From Reticulascus tulasneorum (Eukaryota > Ascomycota > Sordariomycetes > Glomerellales > Reticulascaceae): a stretch of 64,000 nt of DNA. Location of the stretch: the NCBI GenBank assembly GCA_001557505.1, contig LSAX01000007.1, forward strand, positions 2,480,001 to 2,544,000, in the 5' to 3' direction. The position numbers were made by a program, and so were the translations under genes. The notes under the pieces were generated by a model that was not told where the DNA came from, ran no database searches, and saw nothing but the letters and a program-made list of their open reading frames with translations. Below are positions 22,020-36,079 of the stretch, in pieces (position 1 is the first letter of the stretch; each line of letters begins with the position of its first letter).

Positions 22020-25000
22020 ATGTCTCTTGGAATGAAAAGGGAAAAAAGGATTGAGCATGAACTGGAGTCTAGGGCTGATTTAGAGTACTTCGGCTTGGAC
22101 TGCCTGGCAGATAGCCATTCCACGGCCAATACCAAGTGATTGAAAGATATCATCATGCTCCTTACTCGTATTTTGCTTTTGTTCCAGTGTCCTGCAAGGC
22201 GTTCGAACTCTCCAAATTTCCCTTCCAACCGCATAAAGGTTGCAGGCGGTGAGCGATGTGACAAGGAGTAGCCTCATGCATCCCGTTGGTTTTCGAAAGA
22301 AACATCCCGCGTGCCCTGCCCTGGCATCCCATCCTGCAAGGCGTTGAATTCGGACACTCAGTCGTCCTATTTCTGCCTTTCGATCATCACGCGATGTTTC
22401 TGACAATCGGATCGCCGCGAAACTGATTGGCTTCCGCGCCTGTAACCCGCCGCGTCGGAAATGTCGAGCGGTCATAAAAATAAACTGAGGCACGTAAAAT
22501 TGACCTTGATATCCCGGTCTCGCGATAGCATTACGGTGAATATCATGTCAATGACCTTTCGATTACAAACACCTACGAGCGTTTGTCAGCGAGTAGTTTA
22601 ATGAGGTATTTACAGCTACACCTAGAACACTGCCCCGAGATAACCGTTGAATTCTTCACGTCAGCTTTAACTGCCTCAATTTTGGAAACTCGCCTGAAGC
22701 ATTAAGCGAGTTATTTGGACTCCTGATGATGTGTATCCAGCCGCACACTTGGACGATCAGGAAACTTCCAGCGCCACCGACCCATTCGTGTCATAGCCTG
22801 ACGCAGCCCTGAACCGGCAGCGCACACCGTCTTGTAAGACTCGGGTCGGGCCAAGGCCGCCGAACAGCATCTCCAGCAGATCCTGGGCAAGGAGAGGCAG
22901 GGGAGATGCGCCATTTGATTGTCATTTGCCCGGTTTGATACGTTTGATAAAGCAGACTGTATTTCACTTGCTTGCTTTTTCCCCCCCTCGAAGGAACACA
23001 GAACAATGCCCGAGAGTGTTACGATTTCGTAAGAGCAAATCCGGGAGTTGATAAAGGGGGTTACTAAGATCATCTTGTGAATTGTACGTAGAGTGTATCG
23101 GACGCGTGTTGATCTACCATCAGGCCCAAGAGGGTATGTACTACCGGATCGGGCAGCTGACTGCTTTTTGTTGGTTTCATGCATCTTGCAGCTCTACACA
23201 CTGCTAACGAGACGGGGGAAAAGAGGAAGAGAAACAGCCTTTGCTTTTCTCTTGCAGCAATTCACGAGTAAGGTTCCATCGCATTAGCCCTTGTGACCCC
23301 TTGCTGACGTGTGGGTAAACGGGGTACATTGGAGTATGCTCCGCTACATTACTTTACATGGCTTTTTTATTGAGTCCTTCCATGTAATTTGATGGGGAGC
23401 TGAAGGGGGCAACGCTCTTTCACGACCGTCTATCCGCCTGCCGGAGTTTAGTGCAACTTTACTTTACCGCCTCGACTGATGGAGCCTATTGGAGCCTACG
23501 GCATACGTAATTGCAGCCGGGTGCTGAACGCCACGGGACGAGCTTGTAGCACGACCAAACATGACAGGACACCGATGAAGACACCCTAAAATCTCCTCAC
23601 CTAGGTAGGTATTACTTGGGACGGCTCGCCGGCCATTGAGGCCCAGTGCGGGGTGGATTCCTGGAGAGGGGTTGTGGTCCATGGTGCTGGGATCTGTGCC
23701 GGTAGATTGACCGGCTTCACCGAATGAATGTACTGTACGCACCTGTAATACGGTTCGCACTCACTAAGGCTCTTAAACGGGGCGGAGCTGACGCTGGCAC
23801 GGCTCGATCCTTTCCTGCTACATTAGTTGGGTACCGTGGCTTGGAGGCGTTTGACAGCAAGCATCAGCACAGTCCAGGAGATGCTACAGTCAAGGATGCT
23901 ACTCCGTCGAGCTTTGAACTCATGAAGCGGCAAAGGTGATTGAGGGATTCACGGGACGCCTCCTCGGCCGCTCAGCTGCATCAGCGTACAGCAGCAAAGG
24001 GAAAAGTGTAATACGTACCCCGCTGTACGACGTTGCCACGAGATGCAGGCACATTGCCCCGTCCGACTGTCCGCGTTGTCTGTGCGACTCGATTACTTAA
24101 CGACAACCCGAGATTTTGCAGGTCGATCATCGCCTCGTTTCCCCAGGTGGCATCTTGCTATGCAACAAGACAAGGCAAGCTCCGGGGGCAAAAGTTTGAA
24201 AGTCTCTACAAGCGAATACTTGGGGAGACCTCAGGACACATCCTGGTGTAGGGGATCAGGCTGGTTCCTGCCAATCACCGAGTCCATGGGCTTCCGAGAG
24301 AGAGAAAAGTCCAAACAGTTGGCAGGCTTCTAGATCGTCGTTCGGGGGGTTCCTATTGGGAGGCAGGTTGTGGTCTCGCCGCTGAAGGGACCGACGAGAG
24401 GGGGTGCAGACCGACAAGGTCTCGTGGATAATTTCTTCTTTCGTTCTAGATTGCACCAGGAATAGGGCACGTGGATGGGGTTTTGACATGCGGCCGCTCC
24501 TGAAGGGCAGTTATCGTTGTTGTAAGTCGGCGAGTGTTTGGCGGTGCGGATGGGGGAACAATGGAATTTCGTAATGGAAATGGTCAAAACCCTTCGACGC
24601 CGCACATCTCCGCCGCACGATGACAACTCAACTTGGTAGTCTATTCGTAGTGTAAGTGAGAAACAACAGGGGGATGGCGTTGACGAGAGGCAAAGAGGCT
24701 CTTCAGCTGGGCCCAACGACATGGCTACGTGCCCTGTGGCTGCACTTCATTTCCTCTTAGGAGGTTCCATATCCTGGTTTCTGGCGATACATTCGGGTAA
24801 CAGGTCCTGTTTTGAGAAAACTATTCGTATTGTGTAGCGCAGCTAGACCAGCTAGTTTCGAACGATGGCTAATTGATGTCGTTTGCTTTCTTTTTCTTCT
24901 GTAGGACACTTCGTGCAAGATGTCTCGCTTTTCGTCTCTCCAGCCAGCCAGCGTCGCTATCCGGAGCAATTTGAGCGACCCGCCGTCTCTAGTTCCCCTC

Positions 25001-28000
25001 GGTGGCTCATGTCCACGCAACGGCATTGTCTGGATGTCACTTCGGGCGAAACTTTCCCTAGCTCATCATGGGTTTGGATGGGGGTGCCAGCCGTCCACTT
25101 GAGGCTATAACCAGCAGAATTACGCGGCTTGCCATCCTAGGACTACCCGCCTGAAGAAGCTTCTTGATCTGAAATTCCAGAAGCTCGTTTAACATGTCGA
25201 TCATGGGCACCCTTGAAACCCTCCAAAATGCTCTTGCATGCGTCGACGTCGAAGGCTCCTCTCATGCCTTCTCTGTGGGGGGCGCCAATGCGGCGCGAAG
25301 CGAGTCCCCATTTCCGTGCAGTGAAAGCTTGCTGAAGAAACATTGCGAGAGCAGTTTACTGGCAGGTTGTCCCGCTGTAACCTGCCATGGCTGTCCTAGT
25401 TAGTTGATGGCCAGATCGTTGACTAGTCTAGCGCCCACCCGGACCACATGCCCTGTCCCACACCAGGCCCTAACAAGTCCAGCTAGTGTGTAATTATACC
25501 CCCTCAGGGAGTGGTCCGGGGTATTTCTAGGGGCCCTTGAAGGTGAAACAGCGGTCTTCACCTCCACACCCTTGGAGGCTACCTCCCGAAAGTCCCACAA
25601 GCTGTTGTGTCTGCTTCCGATTCACTGCTCAGATACCACCACTACCTCACCCACCAAGCTGTCAATATCGTAAGATGAGGTCAACTGATGTATGTCTGCT
25701 TACTGGCGTACGAGCAGCTTGCGCGAAGAGACGTCATCGCTTGCCTGCTCTGCCGTCTCCATCCGCGGTGTCCGACGAAGATGTACAGGGCATGATGGCA
25801 ACTGGCGCAAACACGGGCTGGTCGTGCTCATATAGATACCCACGTAGACATATGACTGGGAGCTAGGGCTGAGTCTTACATGCCGTTTCTCGGAAGGATT
25901 GACGACGTGCACATGGTACTCGTTGTGGCACGCCATTGGATTTGGTTCCTTGTGGGTTGTAGAATAGTGTAGATGGAGCTCTACGTTACAAGCGAACCCA
26001 CTTTTACTGATCTGATGGCCCCATGGGATCGGCCACAATGAGTGATAAGGCCGAACCCGCCGTGCGCCTTTTCGATGTTATCTCTCGGAAATGCTCCGTA
26101 CCGATCAGCAAACCTGATTGAGCCGTTCAGGAGCTAGAAACACGTGCGTTCCGAGTATCAAAGGCCAGTCGGGATTCCAAAGCCAACGCAGAGACTCAAA
26201 GATCAATACGTGTGGGCATTTCAGGGTCAAGGAGAAACCCAACTGCATCGTATTATTAGGCACGAACAGCCCGGAACTGAATCGAACAGCCCCCTCAGAG
26301 ATCTGTCCCGGCAAGTCCTCGTAATCCGAAAAAACACCCCCATAGGCTACCAGCATCGCAACTCCACATGCAGTGATAACCCCCCATGCGTAACTAGGAA
26401 TGCCATCCTGCTCCATAACAGAAAATAAGCCCCTCAAGTGGCTTTTGGATGCTTTGCTTGGCCCGTGGCCTTGGCTACATATTATTACCCCTCAATCATC
26501 CCACTAGCGGTCCTGGGTCCTTATACAGCGGACGGGGCATTGCTGGAAGGGTCACTCAAACGTGGATGCCGCCGTGACGGTCTCTTCATGTGTTCAGAGC
26601 TTCTTCGCCGCCCGATCTCCCATCGTTGGACCAGACCAGGTTTCGTGTCCTCGCCCTACCTACCAGGTGGTCATGTTCTCACCGTCGCACAAAGGCCAAT
26701 ATGCGATGCAGCTATGTTCACTGCCTTACCTGGCCCGCCTGCGAGTCAGGTGAAGTCGGGCAGGATTCCAGATCCCTCGCCCGAGGGAATATTGTCTGGC
26801 TGACCAATCCGCTCTGCCTCTACTCGTAGAGGGCATGGAAGCTGGAAAACAAGGTCGTCGACGTGGAACTAACTGCTAGGTTGGCGCGGAGGTCCAAAGA
26901 CGGAAACGGCACTACTGAATAATGGGGCAGGCCATTAAAGATGCAGTCCACAACCCGACCTCAGCACCACCAGAGAGCCACCACCCCACGAGGGGGCACA
27001 GTACCACGCCCACCTGGTTGTACCACTGGTCGAGCTAGACCCGTGTGCCTGATGACGAGATACTCATCACGCACATCTTCAAATTTTTTCCCTCGTCTCG
27101 TCCTCTCATCCCCTCCTGGTCCTTGACCCCTGAACAATGTAGATGTCTGCTGGGTAGGTTGGAAGTATTTTAGTCTCGTTCGCTCTCCTAGCTCGACACA
27201 AGACAAGACAAGACACGGTACACCGTAGCCTCGACTTTGCGTCCAGGAACAATGCCTGCTTGGTTGTTGGCCCCGGATTCTTTGTTCTCCGCCTCTTTGC
27301 TCCTCTCGCGAGGGACAGAGCTCCTCTGTCCAACTCCACTCGATCGTTCTTAGTTGTACTTATATGTACCGTCGAGAACCATCCCACTCGCGCTGATTGC
27401 GCCGTATCCTCCACCTTTCTGACCCCTTGGAACATCCCTCTCTTGCCCCGTCGTCCCCTCCGCTTCTTTTTTACTTTTTCGGCCTATATATTCCTAGTTT
27501 TAGCCTCTTGATTGGGCACGAGACTCACTCCACAGACTTTTCCTGCATCTGGTTCCCAAAGAGGAAGCGGTACGGTCCAGGTACTCGAGTACAAGTACAC
27601 ACACACACACGCTTGTCGTCGCTCTTTAATAAGAGCCAAAAGCTCCCCTAAGACCATCTACTATATTCATCACCCAGCTCTTAGGCTACCCTTAGCTCTA
27701 CGGATGAACACATTGCGACATGGGCTAATCGGTCTAAAGACTCTTCTTTTTGTCACTGGTTTAAACATCTTCTTCTCTCCACTCTGATTCACTTCCCCAT
27801 CTTGAACAGACTCCGTTTTTGTTGCGACAATTCTGTCTTCCTCTTTACTCATCACACGGTCATACCTGTTGATGCTTTACCCAAAGACAAAAAACAGGAA
27901 AACTTCAAGAGTCCTTTGCTTGAGCAGGGTACCCGTGCTGTGAGGGATCGCGATTCAATAGAACACGGTGACACGGGCAGGGCAAGAAAAAAAGAGAAAG

Positions 28001-28178
28001 ACGAAAGCAAAACCAGAGGAAGCCCAACGGGGAAATCCGAACGACGACGCAACCCATCAACATCCTCCGAGGTGAGGCGACCCAGTCCGTTGGCCCGGCC
28101 GTTTTGAAGGAGATCTGACAAGTGATCATTCCTTGGCCAATAACGAATCCTGGCCTGTATCGGACTTATGTACCTGTA
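22020..28178. other. 6.2-kb gene-poor stretch
   Basis: No supported gene. Open frames of up to about 150 codons occur on both strands but overlap one another and lack domains, splice logic or codon bias. A weak candidate at 26105-26437 (-) is discussed under rejected items. The last 800 bases (27.3-28.1 kb) are rich in CT and then purine tracts and are probably the promoter and leader of D-lactate dehydrogenase. A short (CA)n run lies at about 27598-27612. Confidence 0.5.
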
Positions 28179-30214
28179 ATGCAGAATATCTTATCCTGCA
28201 TGTCGGCCAAATTTTGGGCGAGACCCCTCATCGGGAACGGCGCTGGGGGCTGCTTAACCAAATCCTTCGCCAGCACCGGCCGGTCTTTCACCACCACGAC
28301 CGCCCGGCGGGTCAACCAAGAATCCGGTAACTCTGTCAAGTCCCATGTGACTCTACCAGCCGGATGGACTGGCCGCACCGTCTTCGCGGTTGCCACTGCT
28401 GCCGGCGCTCTTGGGTGGGGTCTTGCCTCCGTGAGGAAGGATGGCACAACGGTGGCTTCGGGCTTGCTCTCGAGATCAGCTGGACCTATGCTGCTCGATA
28501 GCAAGTCCGACTCGCCGCATTATGCAAGCATGTTCGAGCTGGAAATGGTGAGCTTTGAAAACGCCAATGCGTGACTTGATGTGTCCGAATGCCCGCTAAG
28601 GACGTTTATAGGCTCTCAAGGAGATTCATCGTGCTATGGGAGAAGAGGATATCATCTCTACTGATCCGGATGACCTGCATGCGCATGGATACTCCGAATG
28701 GTCAACATCTAACCCAGAAGGTCTTCCGGTTGCCGTCGCATACCCTCGCTCAACTGAGCAGGTAGCTACCATTGCGCGAATCTGTCATAAATACCGGGTT
28801 CCAGTGATCCCATACTCAGGCGGTTCGAGCTTGGAGGGCAATTTCTCTGCTCCGTATGGTGGAATCAGCGTTGACTTCGCATACATGGACAAGATCATCC
28901 AGTTCAACAAAGACGACATGGACATTGTTGTGCAGCCCAGTATCGGTTGGCAGGATCTTAACGAGCAACTAGCGAAGATGGGAAGCGGGCTATTCTTCCC
29001 CATTGACCCAGGTGTGTAATTCTTTCAGGCGAATTCCATCTGTAATGGAAAGCGTTGGCTGACAGGTGCCAACAGGTCCGAGTGCCAAGATCGGTGGGAT
29101 GATCGGAACCAACTGTTCTGGTACAAATGCCGTTAAGTACGGAACGATGAAAGATTGGGTCATCAACCTAACGGTTGTATTGGCGGACGGCACTGTCATC
29201 AAGACGCGTCGCAGGCCCAGGAAATCGTCTGCTGGATACAATCTCAATGGAATCTTCGTGGGGTCTGAGGGTACTCTTGGTTTAGTAACCGAAGGTGAGT
29301 TGAGCCTGGGTTGGCGAACACGCATAGAGGCGTTGCCCCAAACTCCTTGATTTTTTTCTCCGCAGTAACTAACGGCCTCAAGCGACCTTAAAGCTCGCAG
29401 TCATCCCGGAGGACTTCTCGGTTGCGGTTGTAACTTTCCCTACAATCAGAGACGCCGCATCGGCCGCAGCTGAGGTTATGCAAAGGGGGATTCCGGTAGC
29501 GGCAATGGAAATCATGGATGAGGTTCAAATGAAGGTCGTTAACATGGGAGGCGCTACTGCTCCTCGCGTCTGGAAGGAGCTGCCTACTCTGTTCTTCAAG
29601 TTTTCTGGCACCAAGGCTGGCGTCAAAGAGAATGTCAGCCTTGTACAGAAGATCACCAAAACCCATAAGGGTGGCAACTTTGAGTTCGCCAAAGACGCCC
29701 GGGAGCAGAAGCTGCTCTGGTCTGCTAGAAAGGAATCATTGTGGTCGATGCTTGCGCTGCGGAAGGAAGGAGAAGAAGTTTGTGAGTCGCAATACCAGGT
29801 AGCCTGCCGGTTGTATTTGCGTTTGGCTAACGTTGCACAGGGAGCACGGACGTTGCGGTGCCTTTCAGCCGTCTAGCTGACATCATCGAGATCAGCAAGA
29901 AGGAGATGGACGACTTAGGGTTGTTTGCCAGTATCCTCGGGCATATTGGCGATGGAAACTTTCACGAAAGTATCATCTACAATAATCGAAACCCCGAGGA
30001 GAGGGCGAAGGTTGAGAAGTGTGTCAAGAACATGGTTCAGCGGGCTCTAGATATGGAGGGAACCTGTACCGGAGAGCATTCCATTGGTTGGGGAAAGAAG
30101 GAGTCGCTTCTGCTCGAAGTTGGACCAGATACCCTCGCGGTCATGGCGTCCATCAAGAGGGCTCTGGATCCAAGATGGATCATGAACCCAGGTAAAATCA
30201 TGGACATCCCATGA
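28179..30214 (+). CDS. DLD1: Mitochondrial D-lactate dehydrogenase (cytochrome)
   Basis: Five exons, 28179-28547, 28612-29011, 29076-29294, 29383-29781 and 29841-30214, giving 586 residues, close to yeast Dld1. The enzyme oxidises D-lactate to pyruvate with FAD and passes electrons to cytochrome c. The N-terminus is basic and Ser/Thr-rich, a mitochondrial presequence, followed by a hydrophobic segment ([18 protein letters not shown]) that could anchor it in the inner membrane. The FAD-binding half includes [19 protein letters not shown] and [17 protein letters not shown]; the C-terminal half carries HIGDGNFH and [12 protein letters not shown]. All introns fall between conserved blocks and keep the frame. 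The start could instead be the ATG at 28200; 28179 has the better context (G at -3). Confidence 0.95.
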
Positions 30215-31425
30215 CGGTTACCGAGGGAGAGTGAGGAACCTGTCGTGGTGCGGACGACCCATTCTCTCCCTCAAAGAGCAAGACTTATTGGGATGACTGA
30301 CGATGGACGGGGTCTGCCGGGTGGACTGGTGGCATACAAGACAGCGGATTCGGAGGAGAACACGAGGATATGACAGTACTGCGGCATGACATTGACGAGG
30401 CTTTCGCTTATCAGTAAAGGAGGATGGGCAACCGGTTGGGAACTTCGGCATTGGTGAGCGTCATAACTGTGTATGAGGAGATTGGTATTTTGTACATACC
30501 TCTATTTCACCCATCTTTGGCCTGTATCAGGTTACTGTGGGAGCATTCGGTGATCGATGATAGGGTGATGTCACGCCAGGCATGGTTACTGCATTGAACT
30601 GGATTTATTTGAGTGACCTGTTACTTCGAGGGACCGAAAAGTTTGCAGAAGGGCCACTGAGTTTGCCCGTGAAAACAAAATGGTGTTAGTCCTGAACGAA
30701 GACTACCTACCTAGGCAGGGTGGCGATTGTTACGATGAATGTGCCTGCTGATTGTGAACAGATAGGAGGAGACAAATCCACAGAGCCAAACGACCAGCAC
30801 TGACGAAACAGCTTGCTGTCGTGATGGAATTCGGTTGGGAAGATGCAATGGCAAGCGTGATCATCATCCAAACAGAAGATACCTGCATTCATCATTGGAG
30901 TTCCCCTAAATGCATTTTTCGCGGCCTTGGTTTTTCCTCCCTTTGCGCTGGCGAGAAGAGAAGAGATGAAAAATAGCGAACCGGTTCAAAAGGCAGCCAC
31001 TGAGGATTGGATTGCAACTTCCCTGTCCTTTCCTTCCCGATATCAAATTTCTCTTCCAGATCACCAAACCCTTACCTCGGAATCTCAACGCCATCTGCCT
31101 CCTCTCTCCGACCAAGTAACTAGCCCGGACTCTCACACATTCAGGCCGTTTGGGAATATCTTTGGAATAGGTTGTCTCCCGCTCTCATCCCGTCGTCCAC
31201 TTACCGGATCGAAGTCTCATAAGTCGATAATTCGATGCGGATTTCCGAACAGGTTAATTCCTCGACCGCCTCTGTGATTCGCGTTCAAGCCGACCTCTTC
31301 ATCTCACAATCAGCCAGCCAACCGCTAGTACGCTTTTCGGATTGAATGCCTAACCACGTAGTGTTTCCTTGAGCGTGCCGACATCTGACGGGAAGTTAGG
31401 CAGATACAGATTGTGTCGCAAAACC
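30215..31425. other. Intergenic between DLD1 and the RdRP gene
   Basis: DLD1 3' region and RdRP promoter. No supported gene. The plus-strand frame at 30927-31277 is CT-rich leader without protein character. Confidence 0.5.
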
Positions 31426-34400
31426 ATGGCACCTCAAAACCCTTCACCTATTCCATCGTTACTCCACTCGACCCAAAGCAGCGAAGGCATTTATCAAGGT
31501 AGTAAAAACGACGATGCTCATCTGCCAACACGATCTGAGTCTCGTGCTCGTCGGCACGTCTCTACCATATCTGGCGGACAGCGATCGAACAGGGTCCCGC
31601 ATGTTGCTTCCTTTCCTACTCCTGGACCGAACCCACCAGTTGATAGGTCAGACAGAACTCTCGAAATTGCTGCCCAGCTGCCCCTGGCTCGACCGGTTCC
31701 TCCTGCCTATGCTCATACTTCACAAAATGACGACTGGAAAACTTGGCCCGACTTGGCAGTATATGTAGCTCCGATTCCCACCGATTTCACTATTCGAGAT
31801 CTTTACAACGCATTCGAGGACAAAGGCACCATATCAAACATCGAAATCTTCGAGAATAAGACTGGTGACAGAACTGGCCGAGCCAGAATTCGTTTCATGC
31901 CCCCGCCACACTCTGCATTCTGGCGGGACAGTGGTTATCCCATAAATTATGGCCAAGAGACAGCATCGGTCCGTATTATTGTCGAAGAGCCAAGACGACG
32001 ATATGGTGGCACTATACAGAGTCCAGTGCATTCCAGAGTGAGGTATCCAGTGTCCATGACCATTCGTCCAGTCTCCATGGCGTTTGGGGTGCTCGTACAG
32101 GAGAAGACCATGATGAGCATGAAATCAATTCAGCCACTAGGCCCCCTCGATGACCAAGGCAACATCAAATGTGAAGTGGATTTGATTCGGAAGAACATCA
32201 CAGTCTTCTTCGGACTATATATGCACGTTCCTGATGAACAGCAAGCTATCCGCAAGTTCAAATGCATCATCAGCTTTTCTCATCTAAAGAAACTATACCG
32301 CACAGAGCTTCCTAATAAACAGTGGGCACTTATACTGCCCTTAAGCTGTCCACCTCCTTATTTTGGTAAGACAGAGAACGCTCAGAGAACCTTGACTGGT
32401 GACAAGTTAGTTTGGAGTCAAATGGAACTTTGGCATCGTCTTACTCATATTCTCGAGAACAAAAGTCTCCCCAGCAGCCAGCCACTCTGCCTGCACAGTG
32501 ATTATGACGACCCACAGTTTGTGGATATCGGTCGCTGGACAACTCTGAGATTGGTAATGGACGAAGCAGGGGACGGGATTCGAATTCAAGATGCGCTCGA
32601 AGATTTCAACGTCAGCACTGAACTCGCCCAGGATTTCAGAGTGATTCCCAGGGCACCATCTATCCTCGGACGCTCACCAGGTACCATATTCGAATCAAGC
32701 GACCATGTTCTTGCCGTGCTATCCGATCAAGCCAGACCATCGTTAAGTCAGCTGCCGTTTGCGCTTCGTTACCAGCTTGAAGTATGCATCTCACGGGGCA
32801 TCTTCAACGAGTATAGCCTGGGAGCCGAATTTCTGGAGAAACTATGTAGCCTGAAGAGCGACAGAGCTAGGTGGATACTCGAATATTTCTCTGACCGCGG
32901 AGAAATGGTGTGGAATGCCTTGAGCATCTTCGAGACCGACGAGGCCCTCGCGTACTACCCAAATGCCGTGATACCCTATTATTGCGCTGTCGTCCGAAAA
33001 GCACTCGTCACGCCCACAACAATTCACTACAGCCTGCCTACTGTTGAGTCTTCAAACAGAGTCATTCGGAAGTACAGCAGTATTCAAGATCGCTTCCTTC
33101 GTGTCCAGTTCACGGATGAACTGACACGAGGTCGTATAAGTTCTCAAGCAGAGAAGGAGCAAGACGACGCGATCTTCAAGCGAGTCTTCAGAACCTTAAC
33201 ACAAGGAATCTCTATCGGTGGTCGGCACTACGAGTTTCTTGCTTTTGGCAATTCGCAAATCAGAGAATGTGGAGCGTATTTCTTCTGCTCAACCGACCAC
33301 ATTTCGTGTGATAATATCCGCAATTGGATGGGCCACTTTAGTCATATCAAGACCGTTGCCAAGTACGCCTCACGTCTGGGACAATGTTTCTCAACTACCA
33401 GAGAAATCCGAGGCGTGCAAGTTCCCAGGATTATACCCGTTGACGACATCAGCCGAGGCGAGTATTGTTTTACCGATGGGGTTGGAAAGATCTCCAAGTT
33501 CCTCGCTGAGATGGTTGTTAGAGAGATGGGACTTAATCCTCTGGTTTTGCCATCCGCATTCCAATTCCGAATGGGTGGTTGCAAAGGTGTGCTTGTTGTG
33601 TGGCCAGATGCCAAAAACATGCAAGTTCACATCCGTGAGTCTCAAGAGAAGTTCAAAGCTGCGTTCAATGGTCTTGAAATAATCAGGTGTGCACATTTCT
33701 CGTCTGCTACTTTAAATCGACAAACAATTACGATACTCTCCAGCTTGGGAGTTACTGACGAGGCATTCTTGAGACTTCTTGACATACAACTGAAGAGTTA
33801 TCAGGAAGCTATGAATGACACATACGCTGCGATTGGCCTTCTTAGTCGCTATGTTGACGAGAATCAAACATCTCTTACTATCAAAGACATGCTCAAGTTT
33901 GGATTCATGAAGACTGACATACAAGAACCATTTGTCCTTACGATATTGCATCTTTGGAGGATCTGGTCTATGAAGTTGCTCAAAGAAAAAGCAAGAATCG
34001 TGGTGGAGAAGGGTGCTTTTCTGCTTGGATGCGTTGACGAAACAGGAACTCTCCGTGGCCACTCCGAAGCAACCGAAGGAAAAGGTACGAGAGATGTCAA
34101 CGACCTCCCACAGATTTTCTTTCAAGTCCCGGACTCCAACGATGATAGAAAATGGATTCCAATCACCGGTATATGCATAGTCGGACGCAACCCATCCTTA
34201 CACCCTGGGGATATCCGAGTCGTTGAAGCTGTCGACGTGCCAGAACTACGGCACCTGCGAGATCTGGTTGTGTTTCCGAGTAGAGGAGATAGGGACGTGC
34301 CAAGTATGCTCTCAGGAGGAGACCTAGACGGTGACGACTTCTTTGTGATCTGGGATCCCGATCTGCTTCCACCAGAATGGAACTTCCCGCCCATGAATTA

Positions 34401-35955
34401 TCGCCAGCCGCCAGCCCCAGAGGTGGATCGTGATGTGAGAGTTCTCGACCTAGCGGCCTTCTTTGTGAAATATATGAAGAACGATGTTCTTCCGTCGATT
34501 GCACTCGCTCACCTCGCACAAGCAGATTTTCTTCAGGACGGAGCGAAGAATCCAAAATGTATGGTCCTGCAATGCCACTTTGTCTAACTTTCATCCGGCA
34601 TCAGCTGACTTTTTCTAGGCTTGAAACTAGCGGAGCTACATTCCAAAGCCGTTGACTATGTGAAGACCGGAGATCCTGCTGAGATGTCAAAAGCCCTCAG
34701 ACCACGACAATGGCCGCATTTCATGGGAGACCGCAAAGGCAGGACCTACAAGTCTAATAAGGCGTTGGGCAGGATATATGACAAGGTGCAAAACATTCAG
34801 TTCAACCCCTTGTACGAAAAGCAGTTTGACAAGAGAATCTTGACACGGTACAATCTCGATGGTGAAATTCTCGCCAAAGCAAGGCAGATTAAGTCCCAAT
34901 ATGATACAGAAATGCGTCGCCTCATGGGCCAACGAGAAATTGGAACTGAGTTCGAGATCTGGACGGGCTTTGCGCTCTCAAAACCCCGCGTTGGGAGTGG
35001 CTACAAGCTCCAGGAAGACTTGGGAAGAGAATCTTCTCTCTTGAAGCAACGATTTCGAAATATCTGTTACGAGGCGGCCGGAGGCAAGAATTTTGAGATA
35101 ATTGCACCCTTTGTGGCTGCAATGTACAAGGTGACGGAAGAGGAAGTGAATCTTGCGCTGCAGGAGAAGCATGGTAGCCGAAATATAAGTGGTCAGGTTT
35201 TTGGGCCGAGAAGGCTGCTCGCAGATTCAATGCCCCTGATCAGTTTTCCCTGGATATTCCACTGGATACTGGGACGCATAACTACTGGTTCAGGCAAGGG
35301 GCACGAACTTCCAGCCCATGACGCTGGTTCATCCAAACAAGGCAGAACACATCATATGCGTCATGCAGCACATGACGGCCAGCAGACTCACGATGATGCA
35401 GATGTTACGTATCTCAATGACGGCAGGATTGTTCATCGTGGGCAGATGCTTAATCTCTTTGGACGCCACGAAGACGCGTACGACGATACGGTAGATGACG
35501 GCCCTGAAAACTTCCTAGATACAGCAGACAAGCAATACTTGGTATCTGATAAGCAGCATGACCTTGGAGAGAACTCTCAACACCGAAGTGCTCTTCTGAT
35601 CTTGGACACGGCGGAAGAGTCGTTGATGAAAACAAAGGAGAAGACAAGCGCCCTGCAAGTTGCGAGCAGTGATGCATCTGTGGCTCGTGCATACCGTACG
35701 GATCAATCCGGTGTCCTTGAGAAGAAAGTTTTCGCCATGGATAATATCAATGGCGCTGTAGAGGAGCACAGATCAATCCTGGACTCGGTTACAAACACAG
35801 CGCATGTGACTGGAAAAGATTCAACCGAAGCCACTCCAGCTGAGACTCAGATAGAGGCTCGAGGTTCTCCTCAGAGTGGAGGAGAAGAGGTGAAAATCGA
35901 GATTGAGGAGGAGACAGCCATGGATCGCCTCCTGCATCTCTTGAGGGGTGAGTAG
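31426..35955 (+). CDS. Cellular RNA-dependent RNA polymerase (Rdp1/SAD-1-like)
   Basis: Two exons, 31426-34558 and 34619-35955, joined across a 60-base intron; 1489 residues. The enzyme copies single-stranded RNA into double-stranded RNA to feed Dicer in RNA silencing. The catalytic loop is GGDLDGDDFF, with the three Asp of DxDGD at 966, 968 and 970. Other conserved polymerase blocks include FTDGVGKIS, RMGGCKGVLVVWP, VGRNPSLHPGDIRVVEA and LRPRQWPHFM. An RRM-like fold at about 110-165 (AVYVAPIPTDFTIRDLYNAF) precedes the core, as in many fungal members. The last 200 residues are acidic, low-complexity and probably disordered. Placement with Rdp1/SAD-1 and not QDE-1 is inference from the loop and the RRM. 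The start has a good context (ACCATGG). All catalytic residues are intact, so it should be active. Confidence 0.95.
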
Positions 35956-36079
35956 AGTAATGAGAAAATGTAAGAAATCCGTCGCGGTTGTGAACGAGCA
36001 GGCAACCTCCGACGGAGAAGAAAATGGTTGGTGGATGAAGTGGCTTGCCAATTTGATCTACCTCTAGATCGAAAAGATT

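Noticed and set aside
22711..23184. 157-codon minus-strand frame
   Set aside because: Composition is Ser/Arg/Cys-rich without pattern; no family or intron logic.
26105..26437. Minus-strand open frame with a hydrophobic stretch (AWGVITACGVAMLVAYGG)
   Set aside because: The usable start is an internal ATG, no family is recognisable, no splice partners were found and the region around it is gene-poor. Could be a relic; not supported.
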